Translations under genes and position numbers: made by a program | The notes under the pieces: model-generated | Database searches by the model: none | What the model saw: only the letters and a program-made list of their open reading frames with translations | Told to the model about the DNA's origin: nothing | Assembly (NCBI RefSeq): GCF_900116405.1 | Contig: NZ_FPAQ01000015.1 | Span: forward strand, 1-64,000 | Length of the DNA stretch: 64,000 nucleotides | From: Halomonas saccharevitans | GTDB lineage: Bacteria > Pseudomonadota > Gammaproteobacteria > Pseudomonadales > Halomonadaceae | Direction: 5' to 3' | Part shown: positions 35,871-45,182 of the stretch, in pieces | Layout of the letters: every line of letters starts with the position of its first letter | Position numbering within the stretch: the first letter of the stretch is position 1

Positions 35871-36944
35871 ATGATGTCGAAGGCACTCCCTCAAGTGGCG
35901 GCCCTGGCCGCGCTCCCGCTGGCCATCGCCAGCGCCCAGGTGCAGGCCCAGTCTACGGAAATGGCCATCGCCACGATCCTTCCGGAAAACATGAGCAACA
36001 ACGAGGTCTACCCGGCGCTGGTCCATTTCAAGAACCTGGTCGAGACGCGCACCGATGGCGAGGTGACGGTCTCGATCTTCGGCAACAGTCAGCTGGGTTC
36101 CGAGGTGGAGACCGCCTCCGAGGTCCAGGGCGGCCGCACCCTGCAGTCGACCATCATCACTACCGGCGCCATGTCGTCCTTCTATGACGATTATCAGCTG
36201 ATGACGGCACCCTTCCTCTTCGATAACTGGCGTCAGGCCTGGTCCTTCTTCGATGGCGAGTGGTTCGCCGACTTCATGTCGGGCACCGTCGAGGAGACCA
36301 ACATGCGCTACCTGGGCACCTTCGACGACGGCGGCGGCTTCGTGGCCTTCACCAACAACGAACGCCCGATCAAGACCGTGGAGGACCTCGAGGGGCTCAA
36401 TATCCGCACCGAGGAGAATCCGGGGCACGTCGCGATCATGAAGGCGCTGGGCGCTTCGGCCACGCCGCTGCCCTGGGGCGAGGTGATCACGGCCCTGGAG
36501 ACGGGGCTGGCCGACGGTCAGTTCAACGCCCCCGTGCTCAACACCACCTTCAACTTCGACGAGGTGACGGACTACACCACTCTCACCGGTCACGTGTATA
36601 ACAGCGCCGCCTGGCTGATCAGCGAGGAGTGGTTCCAGAGCCTGACCGAGGCGCAGCAGGCGGCCATCGTCACCTCGGCCCGCGAGGCCATTGCCATCGG
36701 GCACGGCATGTCCGGGGCGCTCGCCACTGCCAGCTGGCAGGAGTCCTGCGAGCGGTTCGAGGAGTGCTACATCATGCCGCCCGAGGAGCGTGCCCGCATG
36801 TCGGAGATTGCCACCCCGGCGTGGAAGGACTGGATCGTCAACGACTTCGGCATCGAGGCAGATAAGGTCGATGCCTTCCTCGGCGAGGTGGCGCGGGTTG
36901 GCGAGCAGGTCAGCGAGTCCGACGTCGCCGTGTACGGCCGCTGA
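35871..36944 (+). CDS. TRAP transporter solute-binding protein (DctP family)
   Basis: A 357-residue periplasmic binding protein. The first 27 residues (ending QVQAQ) form a Sec signal. The mature part carries DctP features: FKNLVETRTDGEVTVSIFGN, the GLADGQFNAP substrate-loop region and the Arg-containing LNIRTEENPGH that would contact a carboxylate. The genes for the small and large membrane subunits follow. The cargo is not deducible; the downstream amidohydrolases suggest an acetylated amine or amino acid. GAGG precedes the start. Confidence 0.9.
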   Translation: MMSKALPQVAALAALPLAIASAQVQAQSTEMAIATILPENMSNNEVYPALVHFKNLVETRTDGEVTVSIFGNSQLGSEVETASEVQGGRTLQSTIITTGAMSSFYDDYQLMTAPFLFDNWRQAWSFFDGEWFADFMSGTVEETNMRYLGTFDDGGGFVAFTNNERPIKTVEDLEGLNIRTEENPGHVAIMKALGASATPLPWGEVITALETGLADGQFNAPVLNTTFNFDEVTDYTTLTGHVYNSAAWLISEEWFQSLTEAQQAAIVTSAREAIAIGHGMSGALATASWQESCERFEECYIMPPEERARMSEIATPAWKDWIVNDFGIEADKVDAFLGEVARVGEQVSESDVAVYGR

Positions 36945-36966
36945 GCGCTCTTTGTCGATCCGCCCC

Positions 36967-36996
36967 ATCGGCCGGCCGCGAGCGCGGCCGGCCGAT
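36967..36996. other. Large perfect hairpin between the TRAP binding-protein and membrane-subunit genes
   Basis: ATCGGCCGGCCGCG, two bases (AG), then CGCGGCCGGCCGAT: 14-bp arms without mismatch. It fills most of the 71-base gap and has no T run. It may protect the 3' end of the abundant binding-protein mRNA or partly terminate transcription, giving less of the membrane subunits. Confidence 0.75.
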
Positions 36997-37015
36997 GCAG
37001 CCGGGAGGTGATTCG

Positions 37016-37561
37016 ATGCAGTTACTGAAGCCTCTGCGCCGCCTGAGCGATGCGGTCAATCAGGTGGCGATCGTGGCGTGTGTGGCCTGCGTGCTGATCA
37101 TGCTGGGCATCTCTTTCACCGCCTTTCTCTACAAGCTGGCCACCGGCAGTACCCTGAGCTGGACCTACTCCCTGGCGCGACTCTTTCTGCCCTGGATCGG
37201 CTTTCTCTCCATGACCATCTCGCTGCGCTACGGCGAGCATGTGGCCATGACGCTGCTGGTGCGCAGCCTGCCCCGGGCGCTGATCACCGTGGCGGCGGGG
37301 CTCTGCCTCGGCGTGATCGCGCTGTTTGCGCTGATGCTGGTCTGGTACGGCTGGGGCTACTTCCAGGGCGCCACCCAGGTCTACATGGTCTCCGATCAGA
37401 TCCAGATTCCCGCCAAGTTCACCGCCATCGTGATTCCCATCAGCGGCGTCATCATCCTGCTGCACCTGGTGCAGGGCTTCGACCTGCTGGAACACTTCAT
37501 CGATGACGACAGCCTGATCGAAGGACTCATCGATGCCAATGACCTGGAGGAGCGCTCATGA
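37016..37561 (+). CDS. TRAP transporter small membrane subunit (DctQ family)
   Basis: A 181-residue protein with four hydrophobic helices. The WxxxLARLFLPWIGFLSMTISLRYGEH stretch (SLARLFLPWIGFLS, then LRYGEHVAMTLL) matches the DctQ signature of a conserved Glu-His after helix two. Start 37016 has GGGAGGTG upstream. It overlaps dctM by four bases. Needed together with DctM for sodium-driven uptake. Confidence 0.88.
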   Translation: MQLLKPLRRLSDAVNQVAIVACVACVLIMLGISFTAFLYKLATGSTLSWTYSLARLFLPWIGFLSMTISLRYGEHVAMTLLVRSLPRALITVAAGLCLGVIALFALMLVWYGWGYFQGATQVYMVSDQIQIPAKFTAIVIPISGVIILLHLVQGFDLLEHFIDDDSLIEGLIDANDLEERS

Positions 37562-38835
37562 CGCCCGCGATCATCGCCTTCGTCGTGCTGCTGCTGATCG
37601 GTGCCCCGGTGGCCGTAGTGATGGCTATGTCGGGGCTGGCCGGCGGGTTTGCCATGGGCGGCGAGCGCATGCTCGGCATCATCGCCGATCGCATGTTCTC
37701 GGGCGTCTCGGGCTTTTTGCTGATCGCCGTGCCCTATTTCATCTTCACCGCCGAACTGATGAATCAGGGCGGCCTGACCCAGAAGCTGATCGCCTTCAAC
37801 AATGCCCTGTTCGGCCGCGTCCGCGGGGCACTTTCCCACGTCAACGTCTCGGTCTCGGTGTTCTTCGCCGGGCTGACCGGGGCCGCGATTACCGACACCG
37901 TGGCGATCGGCAAGATCATGATCCCGGAGATGAAGAAGCAGGGGTATGACGCCGAGTACGCCGCGGCGATCACCGCCTGCTCGTCGATCATCGGGCCGAT
38001 CATCCCGCCAAGCGTAGTGATGGTGGTCTACGCCACCCTGCTGCGCGACATCTCCGTCATCGACCTGTTCGCCGGTGGGATCATCCCCGGCCTGCTGATG
38101 GCCCTGGCGCTTCTCGCGGTGAGCTTCTTCCTGGCGTGGAAGCGTGGCTATCCCAAGCAGGCGCCCACGCCGCTCAAGGCGGCGGCGGTGTCCTTCCTGG
38201 TCGCCCTGCCGGCGATGATCGTGCCGCTGATCATCCTCGGCGGCATCCTCTCGGGGCTGACCACCATCACCGAGGCCTCTGGGTTCGCCGCCGTCTACGC
38301 CATCGTCATCGGGGTGGTGTTCTATCGCAACCTCAGCTGGCAGAAGATCTGGCATGCGCTGGTGGTGACGGTGCGCTTCTCCGGCGTGGTGTTCTTCCTG
38401 CTGGCCACCTCGGCGGTGCTCGGCTGGTTCGTCACTCGCTCCGGCATCGCCCGGGACGCCGCGGGGCTGATTACCACGTTCAGCGACTCGACCTTCCTGC
38501 AGCTGCTGCTGGTCTGCGCCCTGCTGATCCTGGTCGGCACCGTCATGGACGTGCTGCCGGCGCTGGTCGTGGTGGCCCCGGTGCTGGTGCCGGCGATGAT
38601 CCAGCTGGGCGTGGACCCGCTGCACTTCGCGATCCTGATGATCGTGGTGCTCAACATTTCCAACGTCACGCCGCCGGTGGGGATGACGCTGATGACGGCG
38701 GCGAGGATCGCCAACGTGCCCTTCGAGCGGGCGATCGTCGCCTCACTGCCGTTCTATGTCGCCTTCATCGTGGTCATCCTGCTGCTGGTGATCTTCCCGT
38801 CGCTCTCCACCTGGATCCCGTCGCTGTTGGGCTAA
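37558..38835 (+). CDS. TRAP transporter large membrane subunit (DctM family)
   Basis: A 425-residue polytopic protein with about 12 helices. AGLTGAAITDTVAIGKIMIP and ACSSIIGPIIPPSVVMVVYA are the conserved re-entrant segments of DctM (SGSAxAdxxAiGxi.iP and sxxiGpIIPPSi), and LNISNVTPPVGMTLM is the matching C-half motif. ATGA overlap with the dctQ stop. Ends 11 bases before the first amidohydrolase gene, so the transporter and enzymes form one transcript. Confidence 0.92.
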   Translation: MTPAIIAFVVLLLIGAPVAVVMAMSGLAGGFAMGGERMLGIIADRMFSGVSGFLLIAVPYFIFTAELMNQGGLTQKLIAFNNALFGRVRGALSHVNVSVSVFFAGLTGAAITDTVAIGKIMIPEMKKQGYDAEYAAAITACSSIIGPIIPPSVVMVVYATLLRDISVIDLFAGGIIPGLLMALALLAVSFFLAWKRGYPKQAPTPLKAAAVSFLVALPAMIVPLIILGGILSGLTTITEASGFAAVYAIVIGVVFYRNLSWQKIWHALVVTVRFSGVVFFLLATSAVLGWFVTRSGIARDAAGLITTFSDSTFLQLLLVCALLILVGTVMDVLPALVVVAPVLVPAMIQLGVDPLHFAILMIVVLNISNVTPPVGMTLMTAARIANVPFERAIVASLPFYVAFIVVILLLVIFPSLSTWIPSLLG

Positions 38836-38846
38836 GGAACTCTTCC

Positions 38847-39881
38847 ATGAAGCTCTTCTACCATCCCGACCAGGAGCGCCACGCGCCGCCGACCTTCCTG
38901 CTGCGCGGCCGACCGGTGGATTCGCCGGAGGGGCCCGTGCGCGCCGAGTTGCTGACGCGGGGTCTTTCATCCATGGGGCAGTGCTTGACGCCGCCCACCG
39001 AGGTCGATAGCCCCCGGCTGCGCGAGCGCCTGGCCGCCATTCATGCCCCGCGCTATCTCGACTTCCTCGAGACCATCCATGCCCGCTGGCAGGCGCTGTC
39101 GGGCGCCGCCGAGATCGTGGCGCCCAACGTCCATCCCTGCGGCGGCGGCCATCACTATCCCCGTCACCCGGTGGGGCTCGTTGGCTGGCACATGCACGAC
39201 ATGGCCTGTCCGATGACCGCCGACAGCTTCGCCGGCATCCTGGCGAGCGCCGCCTGCGCCGAAGCCGCCGCCGAGACGGTGCTCGCCTGGGAGGGCGCGG
39301 CCTATGCGCTGTGTCGTCCGCCGGGCCACCATGCCGGTCCCGAGCGAGCCGGGGGCTTCTGCTTTCTCAACAACGCGGCGCTGGCCGCCACGGTGTTGCG
39401 CGAGCGGCATGCGCGCGTGGCGATCCTCGACGTCGACCTGCACCACGGCAACGGCACCCAGGACATCTTCTATCGCCGCGGCGATGTCTGGACCGGCTCG
39501 CTGCACGCCGACCCCGCCGACTTCTATCCCTTCTTCTGGGGCGGGGCCGACGAGACGGGGGAGGGCGAGGGGGCGGGCGCCAACGTCAACCTGCCGTTGC
39601 CCCTGGGCAGCGACGGCGCGACCTTCCTGGCGCAGCTGGATCGCCTGATCGAGCGTCTCGACGCCTTCCGGCCCGAGTCCGTGGTCGTGGCGCTGGGGCT
39701 CGATGCCCACAAGGACGACCCGCTGGCCGGCCTGGCGCTCGAGACCGAGGATTTCATCGCCGTGGGGCGGCGCATCGCCGCCCTGGGCCTGCCCACCGTG
39801 CTGGTGCAGGAGGGGGGCTACCCCACCGAGCATCTGGGCGACAATCTGGCCGCCTTCCTCGGCGGCTTCACCGCAGCCTGA
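38847..39881 (+). CDS. Histone-deacetylase-fold amidohydrolase, acetylpolyamine-amidohydrolase-like
   Basis: A 344-residue zinc amidohydrolase. CRPPGHHAGPERAGGFCFLNN carries the catalytic His pair (split as RPPGHHAGPE), DVDLHHGNGTQDIFY the zinc-binding Asp/His, and LGLDAHKDDPLAG the second zinc Asp. VQEGGYPTEHLGDN is the late active-site Tyr motif. The opening MKLFYHPDQERHAPPTFLLRG is of the acetylpolyamine amidohydrolase type. It should remove acetyl groups from an amine. First enzyme gene after the TRAP transporter. Confidence 0.88.
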   Translation: MKLFYHPDQERHAPPTFLLRGRPVDSPEGPVRAELLTRGLSSMGQCLTPPTEVDSPRLRERLAAIHAPRYLDFLETIHARWQALSGAAEIVAPNVHPCGGGHHYPRHPVGLVGWHMHDMACPMTADSFAGILASAACAEAAAETVLAWEGAAYALCRPPGHHAGPERAGGFCFLNNAALAATVLRERHARVAILDVDLHHGNGTQDIFYRRGDVWTGSLHADPADFYPFFWGGADETGEGEGAGANVNLPLPLGSDGATFLAQLDRLIERLDAFRPESVVVALGLDAHKDDPLAGLALETEDFIAVGRRIAALGLPTVLVQEGGYPTEHLGDNLAAFLGGFTAA

Positions 39882-39907
39882 CTGCCATCACGACGAGAGA
39901 CCACGCC

Positions 39908-40264
39908 ATGACCGTCACCTATCACGACAGCAATGCGCGCATGAGCCAGATCACCGTGCACAACGGCACCGTCTACCTGGCGGGTCAGGTGCCGACGGAC
40001 CCAAGCGCCGACATGCGCGGCCAGACCGAGCAGGTGCTGGCGCGCATCGACGACCTGCTGGCCCGCGCCGGCACCTCCAAGGAGCAGCTGATCGCCGCCC
40101 AGATCTGGGTGACCAGCATGGCGGAGTTCGACCAGATGAACGCCGCCTGGGACAGCTGGGTGGTGCCGGGGCGCCCGCCGGTGCGGGCCGCCACCGAGGC
40201 CAAGCTCGCCAAGCCCGAATGGAAGGTGGAGATCATGGTCACCGCGGCGCTTCCGGAGGGCTGA
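39908..40264 (+). CDS. RidA-like (YjgF/YER057c/UK114) protein
   Basis: A 118-residue RidA-family protein. GTVYLAGQVPTDPSADMRGQ and VLARIDDLLARAGTSKEQL are typical, and PPVRAATEAKLAKPEWKVEI contains the conserved Arg that binds the imine/enamine carboxylate in deaminase members. RidA hydrolyses reactive 2-aminoacrylate-type enamines; relatives within catabolic operons act on pathway-specific imines. Its place before an ornithine-cyclodeaminase-like gene suggests such an intermediate. 26 bases after the preceding gene. Confidence 0.85.
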   Translation: MTVTYHDSNARMSQITVHNGTVYLAGQVPTDPSADMRGQTEQVLARIDDLLARAGTSKEQLIAAQIWVTSMAEFDQMNAAWDSWVVPGRPPVRAATEAKLAKPEWKVEIMVTAALPEG

Positions 40265-40265
40265 G

Positions 40266-41207
40266 ATGCGCATCATCACCGACAAGGAGGTGGCGACGTC
40301 GCTCGACTGGCCGGCGCTGGTCGAGCGGCTGGCGACCACCTTCCGTGAGGGCGTGGAGTCGCCGCCGCGTCACCACCACGCCATGCATCGGCCGGATGGC
40401 GAGGCCACCATGCTGCTGATGCCGGCCTGGGAGCGGGCCGGCTACATCGGCATGAAGATGGTCAACGTCTTTCCGCAGAACGCCGACCGGGGCCTTCCGG
40501 CCATCTCCGGTGCCTACCTGCTCAGCGAGGGAAACCACGGGCGCCCCCTGGCGTGTCTCGATGGCGGCGAGCTGACTCGGCGGCGTACCGCCGCCGCCTC
40601 GGCGCTGGCGGCTCGGGAACTGGCCCGCGATGACGCCTCGACCCTGCTGGTGGTGGGCACCGGTAAGCTGGCCCCGATGGTGATCGAGGCCCATGCCGCG
40701 GTGCGCCCCATCGCGACGGTACGGATCTGGGGGCGTCATCCCGAGAAGGCCGAGCGGCTGGCGGCCGAGTATGCCGATCGCTTCGACACCGCCGTGGTCA
40801 GCGACCTCGAGGCGGCGACCCGCGACGCCGACCTGATCAGCTGCGTGACCCTCTCCACCCAGCCGCTGATCCACGGCGACTGGCTCTCGCCCGGCACGCA
40901 TCTCGACCTGATCGGCGCCTTCCGGCCGAGCATGCGCGAGACCGACGGCGAGTGCCTGGCCCGCAGCGAGGTGTTCGTCGATACCTATCCCGGCGCCCGG
41001 GGCGAGGCGGGCGATATCCTGCAGGCCGTCGACGAGGGGCACTTCGCCTTCGATGATATCCGGGCCGAGCTCGCCGAGCTGCTGCGCGGCGAGCATTCGG
41101 GGCGCTCCTCGCCGGAGGCCATCACGCTGTTCAAGTCGGTGGGCGCGTCGCTCGAGGACCTGGCCGCGGCCATCGAGGTCTGGGAGCGGCTGGAGGGCAG
41201 TTCGTGA
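40266..41207 (+). CDS. Ornithine cyclodeaminase/mu-crystallin family protein
   Basis: A 313-residue NAD(P)-dependent protein. MKMVNVFPQNADRGLPAISG is the substrate-binding segment with conserved Lys and Asn, DGGELTRRRTAAASALAARE the motif with conserved Arg, and VVGTGKLAPMVIEAHAAV the Rossmann loop (normally GTGxQA). Family members are ornithine cyclodeaminases, alanine or ketimine reductases and hydroxyectoine-related EutC proteins. With RidA next door an imine/ketimine substrate is plausible. It starts one base after ridA stops; its stop overlaps the next start. Confidence 0.85.
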   Translation: MRIITDKEVATSLDWPALVERLATTFREGVESPPRHHHAMHRPDGEATMLLMPAWERAGYIGMKMVNVFPQNADRGLPAISGAYLLSEGNHGRPLACLDGGELTRRRTAAASALAARELARDDASTLLVVGTGKLAPMVIEAHAAVRPIATVRIWGRHPEKAERLAAEYADRFDTAVVSDLEAATRDADLISCVTLSTQPLIHGDWLSPGTHLDLIGAFRPSMRETDGECLARSEVFVDTYPGARGEAGDILQAVDEGHFAFDDIRAELAELLRGEHSGRSSPEAITLFKSVGASLEDLAAAIEVWERLEGSS

Positions 41208-42349
41208 GCCTCGATCGTTCGGACGGTTCGGCCTCAGGAGCGCCCACCACCGGTTTTTTCTGGCACGAGCGGTGCTTCTGGCACGACCCGGGGGCCATCG
41301 GCGTCTTCTCGGCGCCGGGCGAGTTCCTGCAGCCCCAGTCCGCCTCCGAGAGCGCGGAGAGCAAGCGGCGCCTCAAGAACCTGCTGGAGGTCTCCGGGCT
41401 GATCGATGAGCTTTGCGTGCGCAAGCCCCGGCCGGCGGGCCGCGAGGACCTCGAGCGCTTTCACACCCCGCGCTACCTGGATGCGCTCGAGGCCGGGGAT
41501 CGCGCCCTGGGCGGCAACGGCGGCGACTGCGCGCCCTATACGCCGGGCAGCCTGGCCGCCGCGCGCCAGTCGGCGGGACTCGCCATCGCGGCGGTGGAGG
41601 CGGTGGCCACCGGGGAGCTTTCGCGCGGCTATGCGCTCTGCCGGCCGCCCGGCCACCATGCCGAGGCCGATCGCGGCCGCGGCTTCTGCCTGCTGGGCAA
41701 CATCCCGGTCGCGGTGATGCGCGCCCGCGCCCTGGGGCAGGTGGGGCGGGTGGCGATCCTCGACTGGGACGTCCACCACGGTAACGGCCAGCAGGCCGCC
41801 TTCTACGATGACCCCGAGGTGCTTACGGTCTCGATCCACCAGGCGGGCAACTACCCGCTGGACACCGGCTCCTTCGAGGAGCAGGGGGAGGGGGCCGGCG
41901 AGGGGACCTGCCTCAACCTGCCGCTCCCCCCCGGCTGCGGCCTCGGCGCCTACGCCCACGCCATGCGCGAGCTGGTGCTGCCGGCCCTCGAGGCCTTCCG
42001 GCCCGAGTTGATCGTGGTGGCCTGCGGCTATGACGCCTGCGCCAAGGACCCGCTGGGCAAGATGCTGCTCAACAGCGCGGCCTTCGGTGAGATGACCCGC
42101 CAGCTGATGGCGCTCGCCGAGCGGGTCTGCGACGGCCGGCTGGTGATGATCCACGAGGGCGGTTATTCGGAGGGCTACGTGCCGCTGTGTGGCCATGCGG
42201 TGATCGAGGCGCTGACGGGCGGCGCGATCACCGTGCCCGACCCCCAGAACGAGGAGATCGCCGCCTGGGCCTATCAGGCGCTGCAGCCCCACCAGCGTGA
42301 GCTGGTGGATGGCTGGCGCGACGCCTGGTTCGCGCGCCGAGCGCCGTGA
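41204..42349 (+). CDS. Histone-deacetylase-fold amidohydrolase, class II type
   Basis: A 381-residue zinc amidohydrolase distinct from the one at 38847. CRPPGHHAEADRGRGFCLLG, DWDVHHGNGQQAAFYDDPEV and ACGYDACAKDPLGKML hold the catalytic His pair and zinc ligands; HEGGYSEGYVPLCG carries the late motif. TGFFWHERCFWHDPGAIG at the start is that of class II-like bacterial deacetylases. GTG start overlapping the preceding stop as GTGA. Two different deacetylases in one operon suggest either a di-acetylated substrate or two related ones. Confidence 0.88.
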   Translation: MSLDRSDGSASGAPTTGFFWHERCFWHDPGAIGVFSAPGEFLQPQSASESAESKRRLKNLLEVSGLIDELCVRKPRPAGREDLERFHTPRYLDALEAGDRALGGNGGDCAPYTPGSLAAARQSAGLAIAAVEAVATGELSRGYALCRPPGHHAEADRGRGFCLLGNIPVAVMRARALGQVGRVAILDWDVHHGNGQQAAFYDDPEVLTVSIHQAGNYPLDTGSFEEQGEGAGEGTCLNLPLPPGCGLGAYAHAMRELVLPALEAFRPELIVVACGYDACAKDPLGKMLLNSAAFGEMTRQLMALAERVCDGRLVMIHEGGYSEGYVPLCGHAVIEALTGGAITVPDPQNEEIAAWAYQALQPHQRELVDGWRDAWFARRAP

Positions 42350-42385
42350 CCGAATCTTCGGGCCTGTCCCGTGGGGACGGTGACG

Positions 42386-42402
42386 CACGGCGAGTCGCCG
42401 TG
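42386..42402 (+). terminator. Hairpin after the TRAP/amidohydrolase operon
   Basis: CACGGCG-AGT-CGCCGTG, 7-bp stem followed by TTCT, 36 bases after the last operon gene and 39 bases before the next start. A weak terminator at best. Confidence 0.4.
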
Positions 42403-42440
42403 TTCTCTGGCCTCGCCCCTTCATGCGCGCGAGGTCGACG

Positions 42441-43466
42441 ATGATCATGGCAATGCTTGACGGCCTGCTGCTGCTGGGGACCGTGATCGCCACCCTATGG
42501 GGGATGCTGGCCCTGGGCCATCGTCTGCCGTGGCCCTGGCCCTGGCGGTGGGGCGGAGCGGGGCTCTGGCTGGCGGCGGGAGCGGGCTGGCTGTGGCTGG
42601 CCTGGCAGGGAGCGTCTCTCGCGGCGCTTGCCGGCATGGGCGTGCAGCTGGGCGGGCTGCTGGCCTGGTGGCGGCGACTCGCGCCACAGAAGGAGCGGGA
42701 CTGGGCCGAGGACGTGGCCCATCTTGCCACCGGCCGGGTCGAGGGGGGGCGGCTGACCCTGCACCATGTTCGCCATTTCGACTGGCAGACCCGGGATATC
42801 GCCGTGGGCGGCTGGGAGCGGCGCGTCTACGATCTGAAGCGCCTGAGCACGGTGGACCTGATCGTCTCGAGCTGGGGGCGGCCGGGCATCGCCCATGTGC
42901 TGATCTCCTTCGGCTTCGCCGGTGACGACGGCCGCATCGACGACTTCGTCGCCTTCTCGGTGGAGGTGCGCCGAGCGCGCCACGAGCGCTTCTCGGAGAT
43001 CGGTGGCTTCTTCAAGCAGTACGAGCTGGCGATCATCGCGGCCGATGAGCGTGACGCGGTGCGCCTGCGCAGCAACGTGCGCGGTGAGCGGGTCACGCTC
43101 TACCATGTCACCCTTCCGCCCGAGGCCCGTCGCGACCTGCTGCTGGCCCTGGTGGCGTCGGCCAACGACCTGGCCCGCGAACCGCGTTTCTATCACATCG
43201 TCACCGCCAACTGCACGACCCTGGTGTTCGCCATGATGCGCCAGATCACCGAGGGACTGCCGCTCGATCACCGCCTGCTGCTCAGCGGCCTGTTGCCGGG
43301 CTATGTCCATGAGCAGGGCGGCCTCGTCGACGGATACCGCCTCGGTGAGCTGCGACGTCTCGGCGATATCACCGAGCGCGCCAGGCAGGCCCATGACGCC
43401 CCCGATTTCTCGAGGCGGATCCGCCGCCGTGTGCCGGGGTGGGAGGGTCTCGATGAGCGCTCATGA
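42441..43466 (+). CDS. DUF4105 family membrane protein
   Basis: A 341-residue protein. Three hydrophobic segments lie within the first 75 residues, and the rest is a soluble domain with the DUF4105 features HHVRHFDWQT, FSVEVRRARHERFSEIGGFF and ITANCTT-like HIVTANCTTLVF, where Asn-Cys-Thr-Thr could be a catalytic Cys site. Function of the family is unknown; members occur in the envelope of Gram-negatives. Start 42441 follows GAGGTC; an in-frame ATG six codons upstream is possible. The 282-base gap after it holds no gene I can support. Confidence 0.8.
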   Translation: MIMAMLDGLLLLGTVIATLWGMLALGHRLPWPWPWRWGGAGLWLAAGAGWLWLAWQGASLAALAGMGVQLGGLLAWWRRLAPQKERDWAEDVAHLATGRVEGGRLTLHHVRHFDWQTRDIAVGGWERRVYDLKRLSTVDLIVSSWGRPGIAHVLISFGFAGDDGRIDDFVAFSVEVRRARHERFSEIGGFFKQYELAIIAADERDAVRLRSNVRGERVTLYHVTLPPEARRDLLLALVASANDLAREPRFYHIVTANCTTLVFAMMRQITEGLPLDHRLLLSGLLPGYVHEQGGLVDGYRLGELRRLGDITERARQAHDAPDFSRRIRRRVPGWEGLDERS

Positions 43467-43748
43467 AAAACGCCACGACGCGGGCGCCGTGGCGGTCGCA
43501 CTCCTCCCTGGGCATCGCCTTGATGCCTTGCTCCCTGTGGGGCTTCCTGCCCCAGGCGTCCCTGTCACCGAACTCGGCAGTCTCCCTTGCCGCGTATTCT
43601 CGTTATCGCCGATGACCGTGACAGCGCCATGAAGATTCGATGACGTAGCGATGACATTCCCGACGCCCGCACCCGGCAGGGCCGGTCGCCATCTGGTAAA
43701 ATCCCGCGCCGTTTCGTCTGAATCCAACTCCATTGTCGGGAATCTCTC

Positions 43749-45098
43749 ATGAATGCGGTAATTGTTGCGGTGCTGGTGATGGTGGGGCTATCACTGGCGC
43801 GGGTGTCGGTGGTCTTCGCCCTGGTGGTCGGGGCGCTGGCCGGCGGGCTGGTCGGGGGGCTCTCCGTGACGGAGACGCTCGCGGCCTTCAACGACGGGGT
43901 CGGCGGCGGCGCCAAGGTGGCCCTGGCCTATGCGACCCTGGGCGCCTTCGCGGTGGCGATCTCGCGCTCGGGGCTGCCCGATCTGCTGGCGCGACGGCTG
44001 ATCGCGCTGCTGGGCCACGAGGCCTCGGCCAGTCGCCAGGCCACGGTGAAGTACCTGCTGCTCGGCTCGGTGCTGCTGGTGGCGATCTCCTCGCAGAACC
44101 TGATCCCGGTGCACATCGCCTTCATCCCGATCCTGATCCCGCCGCTGCTCAAGGTGATGAACCAGCTACGCCTGGACCGCCGTGCGGTGGCCTGTGCGCT
44201 GACCTTCGGCCTGACGGCGCCCTACATGCTGCTGCCGGTGGGCTTCGGGGCGATCTTTCTCAACGACATCCTGCTGGCCAACATCAATCAGGCCGGCGAG
44301 GCGCTGGGTCTCGAGATCACCCGCGGCATGGTGCCCGTGGCCATGGGCGTGCCGGTGGGCGGCATGGCGCTGGGGCTGCTCTTCGCGGTGTTCGTGAGCT
44401 ATCGCAAACCGCGCGACTACGAGGCGGCAGAGGTGGCCACGAGCAACGTGCCGCACCACCATTCCGAGGCCCAGGAGCCTCATGCGCTGGGCGTGGCGAT
44501 GTCGATCGTCGCCATTGTCGCGGCGCTGGGCATCCAGCTCTACACCGGCTCGATGGTGCTGGGCGGCCTGGTGGGCTTCGCGCTGCTTTCGCTGGGCGGG
44601 ATCTTCAAATGGCGAGAGGCCGATGACCTGTTCACCAGCGGCATGCGGATGATGGCGCTGATCGGCTTCATCATGATCTCGGCCTCGGGCTTCGCCGCGG
44701 TGATGACCGCCACCGGCGAGGTCGAGACCCTGGTGACCGCCAGCGCCGAGATCATCGGCGACAACCGCGGCCTGGCCGCGCTGCTGATGCTTCTGGTGGG
44801 CCTGTTCATCACCCTGGGGATCGGCTCGTCGTTCTCGACCATCCCGATCATCGCCGCGATCTTCGTGCCCCTGGCGGTCCAGTTCGGCTTCTCGCCGCTG
44901 GCCACCGTGGCGCTGGTGGGCACCGCGGCGGCGCTGGGCGACGCCGGCTCGCCGGCCTCGGACTCGACCCTCGGGCCGACCTCGGGGCTCAACGTCGACC
45001 GCCAGCACGACCACATCTGGGACAGCGTGGTGCCGACCTTCCTGCACTACAACATCCCGTTGATCGGCTTCGGCTGGCTGGCGGCGATGACCCTGTGA
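43749..45098 (+). CDS. Na+/H+ antiporter family protein (NhaC-like)
   Basis: A 449-residue polytopic protein with about 12 helices and a His-containing loop in the middle ([13 protein letters not shown]). [20 protein letters not shown] and [19 protein letters not shown] are conserved motifs of the Na+/H+ antiporter (NhaC-type) family; the second, with Asp and Ser-rich loop, is a likely ion path. With the Mrp system it would be a second sodium exporter in the window. Transport of an organic anion cannot be excluded. GGGA precedes the start. Confidence 0.78.
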   Translation: MNAVIVAVLVMVGLSLARVSVVFALVVGALAGGLVGGLSVTETLAAFNDGVGGGAKVALAYATLGAFAVAISRSGLPDLLARRLIALLGHEASASRQATVKYLLLGSVLLVAISSQNLIPVHIAFIPILIPPLLKVMNQLRLDRRAVACALTFGLTAPYMLLPVGFGAIFLNDILLANINQAGEALGLEITRGMVPVAMGVPVGGMALGLLFAVFVSYRKPRDYEAAEVATSNVPHHHSEAQEPHALGVAMSIVAIVAALGIQLYTGSMVLGGLVGFALLSLGGIFKWREADDLFTSGMRMMALIGFIMISASGFAAVMTATGEVETLVTASAEIIGDNRGLAALLMLLVGLFITLGIGSSFSTIPIIAAIFVPLAVQFGFSPLATVALVGTAAALGDAGSPASDSTLGPTSGLNVDRQHDHIWDSVVPTFLHYNIPLIGFGWLAAMTL

Positions 45099-45126
45099 TC
45101 GCGCGCTCGGCGTGATGAGCACCACC

Positions 45127-45156
45127 GACGACGGCGGCCCTTGGGCCGCCGTCGTC
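45127..45156. terminator. Bidirectional hairpin between nhaC-like gene and trmJ
   Basis: A perfect 14-bp stem (GACGACGGCGGCCC with its complement, loop TT) in the 84-base gap between convergent genes. No long T run on either side. Confidence 0.7.
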
Positions 45157-45182
45157 GTATCTACCCCCGATTCGCCGGAGAG

